24,015 nucleotides of DNA from an uncultured Neomegalonema sp. (GTDB taxonomy: Bacteria; Pseudomonadota; Alphaproteobacteria; Rhodobacterales; Rhodobacteraceae), in NCBI GenBank assembly GCA_937927905.1, contig CALFWP010000033.1, positions 1-24,015 of the forward strand. Reading direction: 5' to 3'. The stretch's first letter is position 1. Every line of letters starts with the position of its first letter. The notes under the pieces are model-generated. The model ran no database searches, had not been told where the DNA came from, and saw only the letters and a list, made by a program, of their open reading frames with translations. Shown here in pieces: positions 1 through 8,500 of this stretch. The position numbers were made by a program, and so were the translations under genes.

Positions 1-664
1 CCGCCGTCAGGTCATCCACCAGCGTCAGCGTGTCAAACGTCACATCACCGGTGTTCTCAACCGTGATCGTATACGTGATATCGAACGTGCCGTCCGGCTG
101 TGTCGCACCCGCACTCGCATTCTTGCCCGAGAACAGCGCACTGGTTGCAACAGGCGCTGTTATGACAGTCGGTACACCGGTTGTTTCACCGGGCACATTT
201 GGCGTTCCGTCTGCAGAACCGTCCGGCGTCGTATCCGTATCGGAGGCATCGGTTACAGTGGTGCTGTCAGTATCATTGGCACCTGCTACCGCGATATTTT
301 GCAATGTTGCAGGTATACCCGCAGCGTTCGTATCAACATTGACCGAGAAGGTAACGGTATAGCTGTCACCGGCAATTAGTGTTCCGTCAGTACCAAGCAA
401 CAGATTATTCGTGCCGTCATAAGACGGGTTGGCGGAAGGAGCCACAGAGCTGCCCGATGTATTCGTCAGCGTTACCGCAGGTGCCGAGGTCACGCCGTTG
501 AACGCACTCCCCAGCTGACCGGACGCCGTCAGATCATCAACCAGCGTCAGTGTATCAAGAGGCGCAAGCCCTGAATTTTCAATATCAATTGTATATGTCG
601 CATCAAATGTACCATCGGGCTGAATGGCACCGGCAACAGCACTTTTACCGACATTCAGTTCGGG
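1..664 (-). repeat. Third and partial fourth 522-bp DUF11-like repeats
   Basis: Unit 3 is 664-143 and opens with PELNVGKSA; unit 4 begins at 142 with SALFSGKNASAG and is cut by the window edge after LTLVDDLTA. The period is again exactly 522 bases. The two pairs of units are separated by the CshA-type module and an unassigned domain, so the repeats are not one uninterrupted tandem array. Confidence 0.85.
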
Positions 665-3600
665 CACTTCACAAAGCGGGACCGCCATATTAAAGCGCGC
701 ATTATTCTGGCCTGTCGATGCAGCCGCATCATGCTGCACAACCAGTTCAGTGACCTGACCGCTTGTTGAAATATCAAATTCGGCAAAGGTCCGCGGCAGA
801 GTATTGGCGGGTGCCGTAATTGTCAGTGTGCGGCCGCCATTGGTAATGACTGCACCCGTTGATGCGGTGTTCAGACCATCGACAACCCAGGTAAATCCGG
901 GAGTGGCATCAACAGCATCAAAAACAAGCCGGTCATGATTGGCATCCATAGCGGACACACGGCCACCGAAAGCAGTACCGGAAAAAATACGCAGATTCAC
1001 CGCGTGATCAAATGTCCAATGACTCGCCGAAATATTGCCGGCATCCGAAGGGTCGGCATTATTGAATTGATAAGCCTGAAAACCCGGACCGTTCGGTTGA
1101 ACAACTGTGTCAAGCGTCACCGGACCGTCCTGTGCAAGCGCACCGACCGTCACCGGTACAGTGTTTTCGCCCGATGTGTTGGAGCCGAAAACGCCACCGG
1201 AATTATTGAGTCCGTTCCAGCTGACAGGGGCCAGTGTCACAGCACGCGGGATTGCAGGGGCCGTGCAGACCTGCGGACCGGTGGTTGGCGGAGTTGCGGC
1301 CAATCTGGGGAACGGATCATAGTCAAATGTGACCGTTGCTTCTTCCGAAGGTTGTCCGTCGGTATCACTGACGACATAAGTGACAGGCGTCGGATCACCC
1401 AGAAAATCAAACTCCGGCGTGAACCGGATATCTCCGGTGGCAAAAACATCAACTTCCCACACGCCTTCGCCGGGGACGGTCAAAAGTTTTCCGTCAGGGC
1501 TGAGCGTGGAACCGGCAGGGGAGCCGGTACCAGTCAGCAGCACCGAAGTATTAGCGAGTGCACCGGGTGTCGTATCATTTCCGATCAGATCAATCGTCTG
1601 TTCCGTACCGGCAATGAAGCCGCTGCCCAAATCATCAACTGCATCAGGACCGACGGGCGGTGTTACAACAGTCGGCACACCGGTCGTTTCACCGGCCACA
1701 TTCGCCGTTGCATCGGCGGACCCGTCAGCAGCGGTATCCGTATCGGACGCATCAGTTGCCGTGGTTCCGAAAGGATCATCACCACCGGCACTCGCGATAT
1801 TGCCCAATGTGGCCGGCGCACCGGCCGCATTCGGGTCAATATTCACTGTAAATGTAACTGTGTAGACGTCGCCCGGGAACAGCGTCCCGTCTGTGCCCGA
1901 AATCAGGTTGTTTGTACCATCGTAAACGGCATTGGCCGTTGGCGCGACCGAGTTGCCGGACGTGTTCGTCAGCGTTACCGCAGGCGGCGTCACAACTGAA
2001 GCGAATGCGGATTCAAGCTGACCGGTCGCAGTCAGGTCATCAACGAGCGTTAAAGTATCAACGAATACGTTACCGGTATTCTCCACCGTAATCGTATAGG
2101 TCGTGTCGAATGTGCGATCAGGCTGCAACAGACCGACAGATGCACTTTTTCCGGCATTCAGTTCCGGTGCGGAACCCGGATGCAACGTAGGCGTTGGGAC
2201 GCCGGTACTTTCACCACCGAGATTAGCAGTCGCATCGGCTGTTCCATCAGCCGCAGTATCGGTATCGGATGCATCTGTTACCGTCGTACCGGACGGGTCG
2301 GTACCGCCGGCAGTCGCGGTGTTATCAAAGGCCGTCGGAGCACCGGCTGCAGTAGGGTCAACATTGACAGTAAATGTTACGGTGTAAATATCGCCCGGGG
2401 ACAACACGCCGTCGGTGCCGACCAGCAATCCGTTAGTGCCGTCGTAAGACGGGTTGGCACTCGGCGCAGTTGAAACACCTGAGGTGTTGGTAAGGGTAAC
2501 AGCAGGTGCTGTTACAACTGAATTGAAACCGGAACCGATGTTGGACGGATCAGTCAGATCATCGACAAGTGTCAGTGTATTGAGTGTAATATTGCCGGAG
2601 TTTTCTACTGAGATCGTGTACGTGACATCGTAAGTTCCGTCACTCTGAAGTGTACCGAAAGACGCACCCTTACCGGCATTCAGCTCCGGGCTTGCGGCAA
2701 TCGCTGTGGTCGTCGGATCACTATCCGTATCGCCCGTGCCGCTTTCGTCCGAGCGGTCACTAATCACGGCTCCGGATGAATCCGTTGATGAGACATCAGC
2801 CTGGTTTGTTACAAAACCCGCATCAATATCAGCTTGTGTAAGTGTATATATGCCCTCGAAAATAATCGTATCGGGTGCGAATGACAGGTCAATGTCATCG
2901 CCTTCACCATCAATATCACCGCCGCCTGACACATAACCCGCGACAGGCGGTGCTCCTGTCCCCGTGAAATCCGCCGGGGCTTCGGTAATCGTGACATCAA
3001 ACAATCCGACGTTACCGCCGTTCGTGACCTCATACCGGTATGTAATCGTATCGCCGGCATCCACGGACCCGTCACCGCCGTCATTGACAGCGGCGGTTTT
3101 TACCACATCGATTCCCGGATCAGAAAGAAATGGTGGCGGCGCATCAACACAGGACATACCGTCATGGGATGAAGACGGCGCGGCCAGCAGATTGGCACCA
3201 ATGGTAGGCGACGTTCCGACATCCGTAATTTCGTAAATTGTGCCGGTAGAGTTTTCACTGAAATAAACACTGCCGTTATTCGCAGACCATGCTGCACCGT
3301 AGCCTCCGGTCGGTAGTCCGGGAACATTAATACTTTTGGAAATACCCGTTGTCAGATTCCAGACCATAAAGTTAGCGCCCGAAACGCCAACGATCAGATC
3401 TTCACCACCGTCTCGTACATAGGCATAATCTAGTGGGGAAGTAAAAGGCCCCGTGCCCGCTTCTGGCGTAAAAGAAACGTTTCCTATCACATTGGTTGTC
3501 ACATCAACAAAGTTGAGCTGTGTGCCGCTACCAGTATAAAATAAACGGTTTGTACGGTCAAATGTGCCTCTCGGGCCACTGACACCGACATCCCCTAGAT

Positions 3601-4117
3601 CTTCAACATTACCGTCACTGCCTATCCTCAGCAGATGGTTACTAATCGACCCGGCCTGACCAAGCCCATAAATATAATTGTCATTAATATTATAGCCCGT
3701 TGCATTGTATCGTAAGCCTAAAGGTGCGCCGATGGGCGTGTAGATCCCTGTCACAGGGTCCAATTCAACAAGCTGGTCATCAGTCACCTCGTAAAAGGCG
3801 GCATCACAGGTAAAAGGCGGCAATGTCGATTGCGCATGACCCTCCTCGGATACCGCAAGGATACCGGTCCCGAAGACCACCGAACCGAGCAGGGCAGCTT
3901 TGGTTACCATTCCGGGACCGCCGGACTGCAAACGGCGTTTCGCTCCGGATCGTTTCACTCCGGATAAAGACTGCCTGTACCTGTAATGACTCGATTCAAG
4001 GCCTTGCGGCATTGACTTGTCATCACAAGGACGCGGTTTGCGATTGAAAATTGAGCGCGTCAGCCCAAGTCGCGTGATTGTGAGAAATTTTGAAACCGCA
4101 GAAACGAAATCAGACAT
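1..4117 (-). CDS. Giant secreted DUF11/CshA-repeat surface protein (3' end outside window)
   Basis: An open frame runs without a stop from 4117 to the left edge (about 1372 residues visible). Layout by residue: 1-73 basic N-terminal region; 74-90 hydrophobic signal core with a likely cleavage after HAQ near 96; 97-330 propeller-like head resembling DUF6923 (repeated short blade-like segments such as LVELDPVTGIYTPIG); 334-475 a DUF7507-type repeat (IDVVKTA..., YTLTQADIDAG); 477-824 two 174-residue DUF11-like repeats; 825-935 a CshA-type fibril module (IDLIGNDTTPG, LLTVPGEGVWEV, PTPVTYVVSDTDG); 936-1151 an unassigned beta-rich segment; then from 1152 two more 174-residue repeats, the last cut by the edge. 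Such architecture is known from adhesins and extracellular matrix proteins. The 4117 start is chosen because AAGGA lies 7 bases upstream; in-frame ATG at 4012, GTG at 3958 and ATG at 3910 lack a good ribosome site. Export and surface role are inferred; the anchoring C-terminus is not visible. Confidence 0.85.
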   Translation of the reverse strand, partial: MSDFVSAVSKFLTITRLGLTRSIFNRKPRPCDDKSMPQGLESSHYRYRQSLSGVKRSGAKRRLQSGGPGMVTKAALLGSVVFGTGILAVSEEGHAQSTLPPFTCDAAFYEVTDDQLVELDPVTGIYTPIGAPLGLRYNATGYNINDNYIYGLGQAGSISNHLLRIGSDGNVEDLGDVGVSGPRGTFDRTNRLFYTGSGTQLNFVDVTTNVIGNVSFTPEAGTGPFTSPLDYAYVRDGGEDLIVGVSGANFMVWNLTTGISKSINVPGLPTGGYGAAWSANNGSVYFSENSTGTIYEITDVGTSPTIGANLLAAPSSSHDGMSCVDAPPPFLSDPGIDVVKTAAVNDGGDGSVDAGDTITYRYEVTNGGNVGLFDVTITEAPADFTGTGAPPVAGYVSGGGDIDGEGDDIDLSFAPDTIIFEGIYTLTQADIDAGFVTNQADVSSTDSSGAVISDRSDESGTGDTDSDPTTTAIAASPELNAGKGASFGTLQSDGTYDVTYTISVENSGNITLNTLTLVDDLTDPSNIGSGFNSVVTAPAVTLTNTSGVSTAPSANPSYDGTNGLLVGTDGVLSPGDIYTVTFTVNVDPTAAGAPTAFDNTATAGGTDPSGTTVTDASDTDTAADGTADATANLGGESTGVPTPTLHPGSAPELNAGKSASVGLLQPDRTFDTTYTITVENTGNVFVDTLTLVDDLTATGQLESAFASVVTPPAVTLTNTSGNSVAPTANAVYDGTNNLISGTDGTLFPGDVYTVTFTVNIDPNAAGAPATLGNIASAGGDDPFGTTATDASDTDTAADGSADATANVAGETTGVPTVVTPPVGPDAVDDLGSGFIAGTEQTIDLIGNDTTPGALANTSVLLTGTGSPAGSTLSPDGKLLTVPGEGVWEVDVFATGDIRFTPEFDFLGDPTPVTYVVSDTDGQPSEEATVTFDYDPFPRLAATPPTTGPQVCTAPAIPRAVTLAPVSWNGLNNSGGVFGSNTSGENTVPVTVGALAQDGPVTLDTVVQPNGPGFQAYQFNNADPSDAGNISASHWTFDHAVNLRIFSGTAFGGRVSAMDANHDRLVFDAVDATPGFTWVVDGLNTASTGAVITNGGRTLTITAPANTLPRTFAEFDISTSGQVTELVVQHDAAASTGQNNARFNMAVPLCEVPELNVGKSAVAGAIQPDGTFDATYTIDIENSGLAPLDTLTLVDDLTASGQLGSAFNGVTSAPAVTLTNTSGSSVAPSANPSYDGTNNLLLGTDGTLIAGDSYTVTFSVNVDTNAAGIPATLQNIAVAGANDTDSTTVTDASDTDTTPDGSADGTPNVPGETTGVPTVITAPVATSALFSGKNASAGATQPDGTFDITYTITVENTGDVTFDTLTLVDDLTA
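1316..1645 (-). other. CshA-type fibril repeat module inside the giant protein
   Basis: Residues about 825-935 read DAVDDLGSG, GTEQTIDLIGND, LLTVPGEGVWEVD, GDIRFTPEFDFLGDPTPV and YVVSDTDGQPSEEATV. This order (Asp-rich start, LxGND, VPGEG.W.V, FTP..dF.GdPtPv.Y.vsDt) is what I know of the CshA-type fibril repeat, first described in streptococcal fibrillar adhesins. It begins exactly where 174-residue unit 2 ends. Confidence 0.7.
1646..2689 (-). repeat. Two adjacent 522-bp (174-residue) DUF11-like repeats
   Basis: Unit 1 occupies 2689-2168 and unit 2 occupies 2167-1646. Each opens with PELNAGK and carries in order YTI.VEN.GN, LTLVDDLT, VTLTNTSG, YDGTN, GTDG.L.PGD.YTVTF, an acidic Thr/Asp-rich linker (DASDTDTAADG) and GE.TGVPT. 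The spacing between the two PEL openings is exactly 522 bases, with no indel between copies. Confidence 0.85.
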
Positions 4118-4518
4118 TCGGCAATCCTTCAGTATAGATTGCCACCAATATATTCAGCGTACGGTATACAAAATCTTTAAGAGCCGGATTAGCTTAGGGT
4201 AAATTTCTAATAAAACTTAGTCATTTATAAATATTATGTTAATTGATTATTATTGAGTATTAATAGATTACGAATATTTATTCATAAAAAATTGAAAATC
4301 ATTATATTATTCAATTTTACGTGACGGTAAAATCTTAAAATTATATATTTTTCAATATACGTAAAAAAATTATAAATGCGAAATTGAAAGAGGAAAATTA
4401 TATCTATTTCTTGTATAAAAAAAATCTAATACTATCTATAGTATAATAAAATTATAAATAACAACTTTTAATATAATGAAATCGAATCAGTATTAACCCG
4501 GAATATTACAACTTTAAA
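4118..4518. other. AT-rich gene-free region
   Basis: About 400 bases with no credible gene. From about 4195 to 4500 it is overwhelmingly A and T, in sharp contrast to the coding DNA on both sides. It contains recurring AAAATTATA-like words, a perfect 9-bp inverted repeat (4288-4296 with 4310-4318) and a small palindrome TACTAT-ct-ATAGTA near 4431-4444. It lies upstream of the giant surface-protein gene and downstream of the monooxygenase gene, so it must hold the promoter of the former and the 3' end of the latter. Many -10-like words exist, so no single promoter can be chosen by eye. Confidence 0.7.
4286..4318 (-). terminator. Possible AU-rich terminator downstream of the monooxygenase gene
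   Basis: On the minus strand AAAATTGAA and TTCAATTTT form a perfect 9-bp stem with a 13-base loop, running into a T6 tract. It sits about 200 bases after the stop codon at 4519. The stem is AT-only apart from one G-C pair, so it would be weak; in such AT-rich DNA a chance inverted repeat is quite possible. Confidence 0.3.
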
Positions 4519-5553
4519 TCACCGGAACGCCGGGATGACCTCTTTGCAGAACAGCTCCAAAGACCGCTTCTGTGACGACTGATCCAATCCCATGCTGGCG
4601 TAATATATGAACTGATCAACACCGAGATTTTCATAAATTCTGAGTTTTCCGATCACCTTATCAGGCGAGCCGAACATCAGATTTTCCTCCAGCATCGCGG
4701 GGTCATATTGTTCACGCCCCTCCAAAGCCTCCAGCGGGATTTCCTTCGGGAAACCGTTCTTCACATCACCCAGATTCTGATAGAGATTCTCAAACTGTCC
4801 CAGAACCCGGCGGATCGCGTTGATTGCATGATCCCGGCCTGCTTCGTTTTCATAAAGCGCAGTGTGGCGCATCAGAGCAAAGATTGGCCTGAAATCCCCG
4901 CCGAATTTTTCAATCGAAGCTTCAAGGTGGCTTTTGTAAAGCTCAGCTTCCGCATGGGGCCGCGTGAACGGCCAGCACATTACATTCGCCCGGGATTTCA
5001 CCGCATAATCATACGTAATCGGTGAACGTGCCGCGACCCAGACCGGCACCTCTGACTGAACGGGCTTGGGCACTGAAGTCGAGGTCGGGAATTGCCAGTA
5101 TTCCCCGTTATGTTCGTAATCGCCCTTCCAGAGCGCTTGAACCGCAGGCAGCATTTCCTGCAAATACCGCCAACCGTCGGTTTGTTTCACCCCGGGTGCC
5201 ATCCGGTCGAATTCGCGCTGATACGCACCGGACCCGATCCCGAATTCCAAACGTCCGCCACTGATCAGATCAAAAAAGGCCGCTTCCCCGGCCAATTTGA
5301 TCGGGTGCCAGTATGCCGCATTCACCACAGCCGGTCCCATACGGATACGGTCTGTCTCACCCGCCCACCAGGATAAAATAGAAAACGGGTTCGGCGCGAT
5401 AGTCATTTCTAGCGCGTGGTGCTCTGCGGCCCAGACAATATCAAATCCGCCCTGCTCGGCCATTTGCACCATCTCCAGCGTGTGCTTAGCGACGCTGTGC
5501 ATATCTGTGCTGTCGTCAAGGCGCTCCAGGTTTACGGCAAGCTGGAATTTCAT
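4519..5553 (-). CDS. Luciferase-like (LLM class) flavin-dependent monooxygenase
   Basis: A 344-residue protein of the bacterial-luciferase-like TIM-barrel superfamily (COG2141 type), full length for the family. Visible hallmarks are the early AEQGGFDIVWAAEHH segment, the flavin-side strand RIRMGPAVVNAAYWHPIKLA, the conserved FDLISGGRLEFGIGSGAYQREF block, and a C-terminal FGSPDKVIGKLRIYENLGVD, the typical 'G.pe.v...l....lGvd' motif. These enzymes use reduced FMN and oxygen, normally supplied by a separate flavin reductase, to oxidise small organic substrates; no reductase is encoded here. It follows the aldehyde dehydrogenase gene on the same strand after 124 bases, suggesting co-transcription. 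A purine-rich GAAAGAG stretch precedes the ATG. The substrate is unknown; the RidA and hydrolase neighbours recall RutA, the pyrimidine-ring-opening member, but identity with RutA is not claimed. Confidence 0.88.
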   Translation of the reverse strand: MKFQLAVNLERLDDSTDMHSVAKHTLEMVQMAEQGGFDIVWAAEHHALEMTIAPNPFSILSWWAGETDRIRMGPAVVNAAYWHPIKLAGEAAFFDLISGGRLEFGIGSGAYQREFDRMAPGVKQTDGWRYLQEMLPAVQALWKGDYEHNGEYWQFPTSTSVPKPVQSEVPVWVAARSPITYDYAVKSRANVMCWPFTRPHAEAELYKSHLEASIEKFGGDFRPIFALMRHTALYENEAGRDHAINAIRRVLGQFENLYQNLGDVKNGFPKEIPLEALEGREQYDPAMLEENLMFGSPDKVIGKLRIYENLGVDQFIYYASMGLDQSSQKRSLELFCKEVIPAFR

Positions 5554-5677
5554 GTCCGTTGTCTCTTTCAGATGCAGATCGTTATGATCAGTCTAACCGG
5601 ATGTGTTAATAAAAACGGCCAAACCCGACGTAATAAGGCTCAATAAAGGTATAAAACCCTCACGCCGCCGCTACAAA

Positions 5678-7159
5678 TCAGCGCATAACAAAAGGATTAG
5701 CCATCGGCTCATCGGATGTATTGATCCAGACAGTTTTAGGTCGCGTATAATCGTACATCGCCTGAAATCCGCTCTCACGGCCGTAACCGGAGCCTTTCAC
5801 TCCGCCGAACTCGGCAATCGGCGAGACAACCCGGTAGGTATTGACCCAGACAATCCCCGCCCGCACCGCTTGTGCTACCCGCAACGACCGCGCGCTGTTG
5901 CGGGTAAAAATACCTGCTGCAAGACCGTGTTCAGTGTCATTGGCCAGCGCGATAACCTCCCCTTCGGTCCTGAACCGCTGTACACAAATAACCGGGCCGA
6001 ACAGTTCGGTATCGACAATCCGCAAATCCTGACGCGGACATTCGATGATTGTCGGTTGAAAGAACAGACCCGCACTATCATCGAGCCGCGCGCCACCGGT
6101 AAGAATTCTTGCCCCTTCGGAAACCGCATGGGCGATTTCCCGCTCGATATTGTCACGCTGTCCGGCTGTGCAAAGCGGTCCCATCTGGGTGTCATCATCC
6201 AGCGGATCCCCGATGCGGATTTGCTCCGCCTGCGCGATCATCCTTTCCAGAAAGTCATCGGCAATATCTGCATGCAGATAAAGCCGCGATCCGGCGACAC
6301 AGCTTTGCCCCGTCGCGCCGAAGATACCGGCAATCGACCCGTTTACGGCACTTTCGATATCCGCATCATCGAAAACAATAAAGGGTGATTTTCCGCCAAG
6401 TTCCAGCGACACCTCGGCAAAGTTCTGCTTTGAATTCTCGATCACATGACGCGCCGCACCGGGACCGCCGGTAAAGGACACCCGGGCGACAAGCGGATGC
6501 GCGGTCAACACTCTGCCGCACGGGTCGCCGTGGCCGGTGACAATATTGACCACACCGTGCGGAAACCCGGCCTCTTCAATCAGCTTGCCGAATTCCAGCA
6601 TCGCGGCGGAAGCATGTTCGGAAGCCTTCAGCACGATGGTATTTCCGGCGGCCAGTGCCGGACCCATCTTGACCGCAACAAGAAAAAGCTGGGAATTCCA
6701 GGGCACAACCGCCGCAACAACACCCAAAGGTTCGCGCTTCGTGAACACAAACAGATCGGGCTTGTCGATGGGCAGCGTCTCGCCACTGATTTTATCCGCA
6801 CAACCCGCATAAAAGTGGAAAAACTCGGCAATGTATTTCGCCTGCCAACGGGTTTCTTTCAGCATTTTGCCGGTATCAACAGATTCGGTCCGGCCAAGTC
6901 TTTCCGAGTGTTCCGCCAGCAAATCCCCAAGGCGCCGCAGACATTTTCCACGTTCTGTCGGGGTCATTGTGGACCAGAGCGATTTTGTAAACGCGGCATG
7001 GGCGGCACGGACCGCACGGTCCACATCTCCGGCGGTCGCTTCGGGAATACGCGACCAGACCGCACCGGTTGACGGGTTGACGCTGTCAAAAGTCCCGCCA
7101 TCGGACGCATCACACCATGCGCCGTCAATCAGCATCTGATAATCCGTAATTTCCGTCAT
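5678..7159 (-). CDS. NAD(P)-dependent aldehyde dehydrogenase (betaine-aldehyde-dehydrogenase-like)
   Basis: A 493-residue member of the ALDH superfamily that oxidises an aldehyde to its acid. All key elements are present: the oxyanion Asn155 in VVPWNSQ, the cofactor loop FTGG near 229-232, the general base Glu253 in SLELGGKSP, the catalytic Cys287 in GATGQSCVAGSR, and the ELFGPV motif. The start at 7159 is chosen over an in-frame ATG 45 bases upstream because GGGAGGGAA precedes it and because family members begin near ...YQMLIDGAW. It is transcribed away from the RidA gene across a 130-base divergent region and leads into the monooxygenase gene. An aldehyde product of the neighbouring enzymes is a reasonable guess for its substrate, but specificity cannot be read from sequence. 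Confidence 0.93.
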   Translation of the reverse strand: MTEITDYQMLIDGAWCDASDGGTFDSVNPSTGAVWSRIPEATAGDVDRAVRAAHAAFTKSLWSTMTPTERGKCLRRLGDLLAEHSERLGRTESVDTGKMLKETRWQAKYIAEFFHFYAGCADKISGETLPIDKPDLFVFTKREPLGVVAAVVPWNSQLFLVAVKMGPALAAGNTIVLKASEHASAAMLEFGKLIEEAGFPHGVVNIVTGHGDPCGRVLTAHPLVARVSFTGGPGAARHVIENSKQNFAEVSLELGGKSPFIVFDDADIESAVNGSIAGIFGATGQSCVAGSRLYLHADIADDFLERMIAQAEQIRIGDPLDDDTQMGPLCTAGQRDNIEREIAHAVSEGARILTGGARLDDSAGLFFQPTIIECPRQDLRIVDTELFGPVICVQRFRTEGEVIALANDTEHGLAAGIFTRNSARSLRVAQAVRAGIVWVNTYRVVSPIAEFGGVKGSGYGRESGFQAMYDYTRPKTVWINTSDEPMANPFVMR

Positions 7160-7289
7160 ACGCGCCGTTCCCTCCCGATGGCAGAGGCACAAAGAAAACG
7201 ACACCTCCGTACCGGCTTCGGATATTGGAGTGTCCTATCGTCCCGCGTCCCTCTATACTGCACCTTGTCGCCATGAGGGGAGTCGGGCA
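7160..7289. promoter_or_regulatory. Divergent promoter region of the monooxygenase/RidA module
   Basis: This 130-base gap separates the minus-strand ALDH-monooxygenase pair from the plus-strand RidA-hydrolase pair and must contain both promoters. On the plus strand TATACT at 7254-7259 is a good -10 candidate, but the hexamer 17 bases upstream (TGTCCT) is a poor -35, which would fit an activator-dependent promoter. No convincing minus-strand promoter or operator palindrome was seen. No regulator gene is adjacent. Confidence 0.45.
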
Positions 7290-7685
7290 ATGCAAAAAAG
7301 CAAAACGGTCATCGGTGGCCCGCTTGCAATCGGCGGACGGGTCCTGTCCCTGTCCAAAGCGGTACGTGCCGGAGATTTTGTATTCCTTACCGGTCAAATC
7401 CCGATGAAGGACGGCGCACCCATGACTGAGGGCGGCATAGAGGACCAGACCCGTGCGGTTCTTGAGGATATCACCGCTACACTGGCGGAGGCCGGATGCA
7501 CCCGTGAGGATGTGGTCAAAGCCATGGTCTGGCTGCGGGACCGTGCGGATTTTCCAGGATTTAACGCAGTTTACGGCGATTATTTCCCGTCAGAGCCGCC
7601 GGCGCGCTCAGCTGTGGTCAGCGATCTGCTGGTTGACTGCCGGGTAGAGGTGGAGGTTGTGGCCTACCGGCCCACCGGAGAATAA
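7290..7685 (+). CDS. RidA-family (YjgF/UK114) enamine/imine deaminase
   Basis: A 131-residue protein of usual RidA length. RidA-type enzymes hydrolyse reactive enamine/imine intermediates to ketones or aldehydes and ammonia; RutC is the member in pyrimidine degradation. The sequence shows the family's AVRAGDFVFLTGQIP strand, the helix QTRAVLEDITATLAEAG, and the active-site Arg106 in PPARSAV that marks deaminase-competent members, followed by the VEVEVVA strand with Glu122. The start at 7290 is preferred to an in-frame ATG at 7230 because GAGGGGAG precedes it and the extra 20 residues would not be typical. The next gene starts two bases after the stop, so the two are almost certainly co-translated. 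The physiological substrate is unknown. Confidence 0.9.
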   Translation: MQKSKTVIGGPLAIGGRVLSLSKAVRAGDFVFLTGQIPMKDGAPMTEGGIEDQTRAVLEDITATLAEAGCTREDVVKAMVWLRDRADFPGFNAVYGDYFPSEPPARSAVVSDLLVDCRVEVEVVAYRPTGE

Positions 7686-7687
7686 TC

Positions 7688-8482
7688 ATGCAAAGCAGAT
7701 ACAACGGCACCGCATACCAAATAGGCGGCCAGGAAAACGGCCCTGTAATTGTAGTTATACACGGGCTGGGCTTGAATCGCGACTGCTGGCAATGGACGAT
7801 TCCGGCGCTTTCAGACCGGTACCACATTATCAGTTATGATCTTTACGGCCACGGCGAAAGCGGCCCGCCACAGGAAACACCGTCCTTAAGCCTCTTTGCC
7901 CGGCAACTGTCAGGATTACTAGACCATCTGGGGCACACCAGCGCGGCACTGGCCGGATTTTCTTTGGGCGGCATGATTGCACGGCGCTTTGCACAGGATT
8001 TTCCGCAGCGAACCGATGCCCTTGCCATCCTGCATTCACCGCACTTGCGAAGTAAAGAGGCGCAGGAGGCCATTGTGAAGCGGGTTGAACAGGCAAAAAC
8101 CGACGGCCCCGCCGCCACGGTAGAGGCCGCGTTGGACCGCTGGTTTACCGATGGCTACCGGCGCGCGAACCCTGACATGATGGACCTTGTGCGCGGCTGG
8201 GTCATGGCCAATGACCGTGCGGTTTATCACACGATCTACAGCGTTCTGGCCGAGGGCGTGGCGGAAGTGGTTGCGCCCGATCCGCCGATCCGCTGTCCGG
8301 CCTTGGTCATCACAGGAGATGAGGATTACGGCAACGGGCCGGACATGACCCGCGCGATTGCTGCCGAAATAGAGGGAGCCGAAACGGTCATCCTCGAAGG
8401 ATTGCGCCACATGGCCCTTGCGGAACAGCCGGAGGCGGTTAACGCGCCGTTACGCGCATTTATGGATCGGATCAGCGGATAA
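7688..8482 (+). CDS. Alpha/beta-fold hydrolase (RutD-like by context)
   Basis: A 264-residue alpha/beta hydrolase. The oxyanion-hole motif VVIHGLGLN (22-30) is followed by DLYGHGESG, the nucleophile elbow GFSLGG with Ser92, a likely acid in VITGDED (Asp213 or Asp211), and the catalytic His241 in LRHMALAEQPEAVN. The catalytic triad is therefore complete. The gene is coupled to the RidA gene (two-base gap) with GGAG just before the overlap. RutD, which speeds aminoacrylate hydrolysis, and esterases/lactonases such as 3-oxoadipate enol-lactonase share this fold, so reaction type (amide, ester or lactone) cannot be decided. Together with the luciferase-like and RidA enzymes it makes a Rut-like set. 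Confidence 0.88.
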   Translation: MQSRYNGTAYQIGGQENGPVIVVIHGLGLNRDCWQWTIPALSDRYHIISYDLYGHGESGPPQETPSLSLFARQLSGLLDHLGHTSAALAGFSLGGMIARRFAQDFPQRTDALAILHSPHLRSKEAQEAIVKRVEQAKTDGPAATVEAALDRWFTDGYRRANPDMMDLVRGWVMANDRAVYHTIYSVLAEGVAEVVAPDPPIRCPALVITGDEDYGNGPDMTRAIAAEIEGAETVILEGLRHMALAEQPEAVNAPLRAFMDRISG

Positions 8483-8500
8483 CCTTATTTTTCCGGAGGC

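Noticed and set aside
30..3236. Several plus-strand open frames of 60-354 codons rich in Val, Ser and Thr or Arg and Cys
   Set aside because: They are antisense shadows of the repeat-built minus-strand gene; the minus frame gives coherent domains and a signal peptide, the plus frames do not.
5603..6388. 261-codon plus-strand frame opposite the aldehyde dehydrogenase
   Set aside because: Antisense of a complete ALDH with catalytic Cys, Glu and Asn; its translation shows no domain character.
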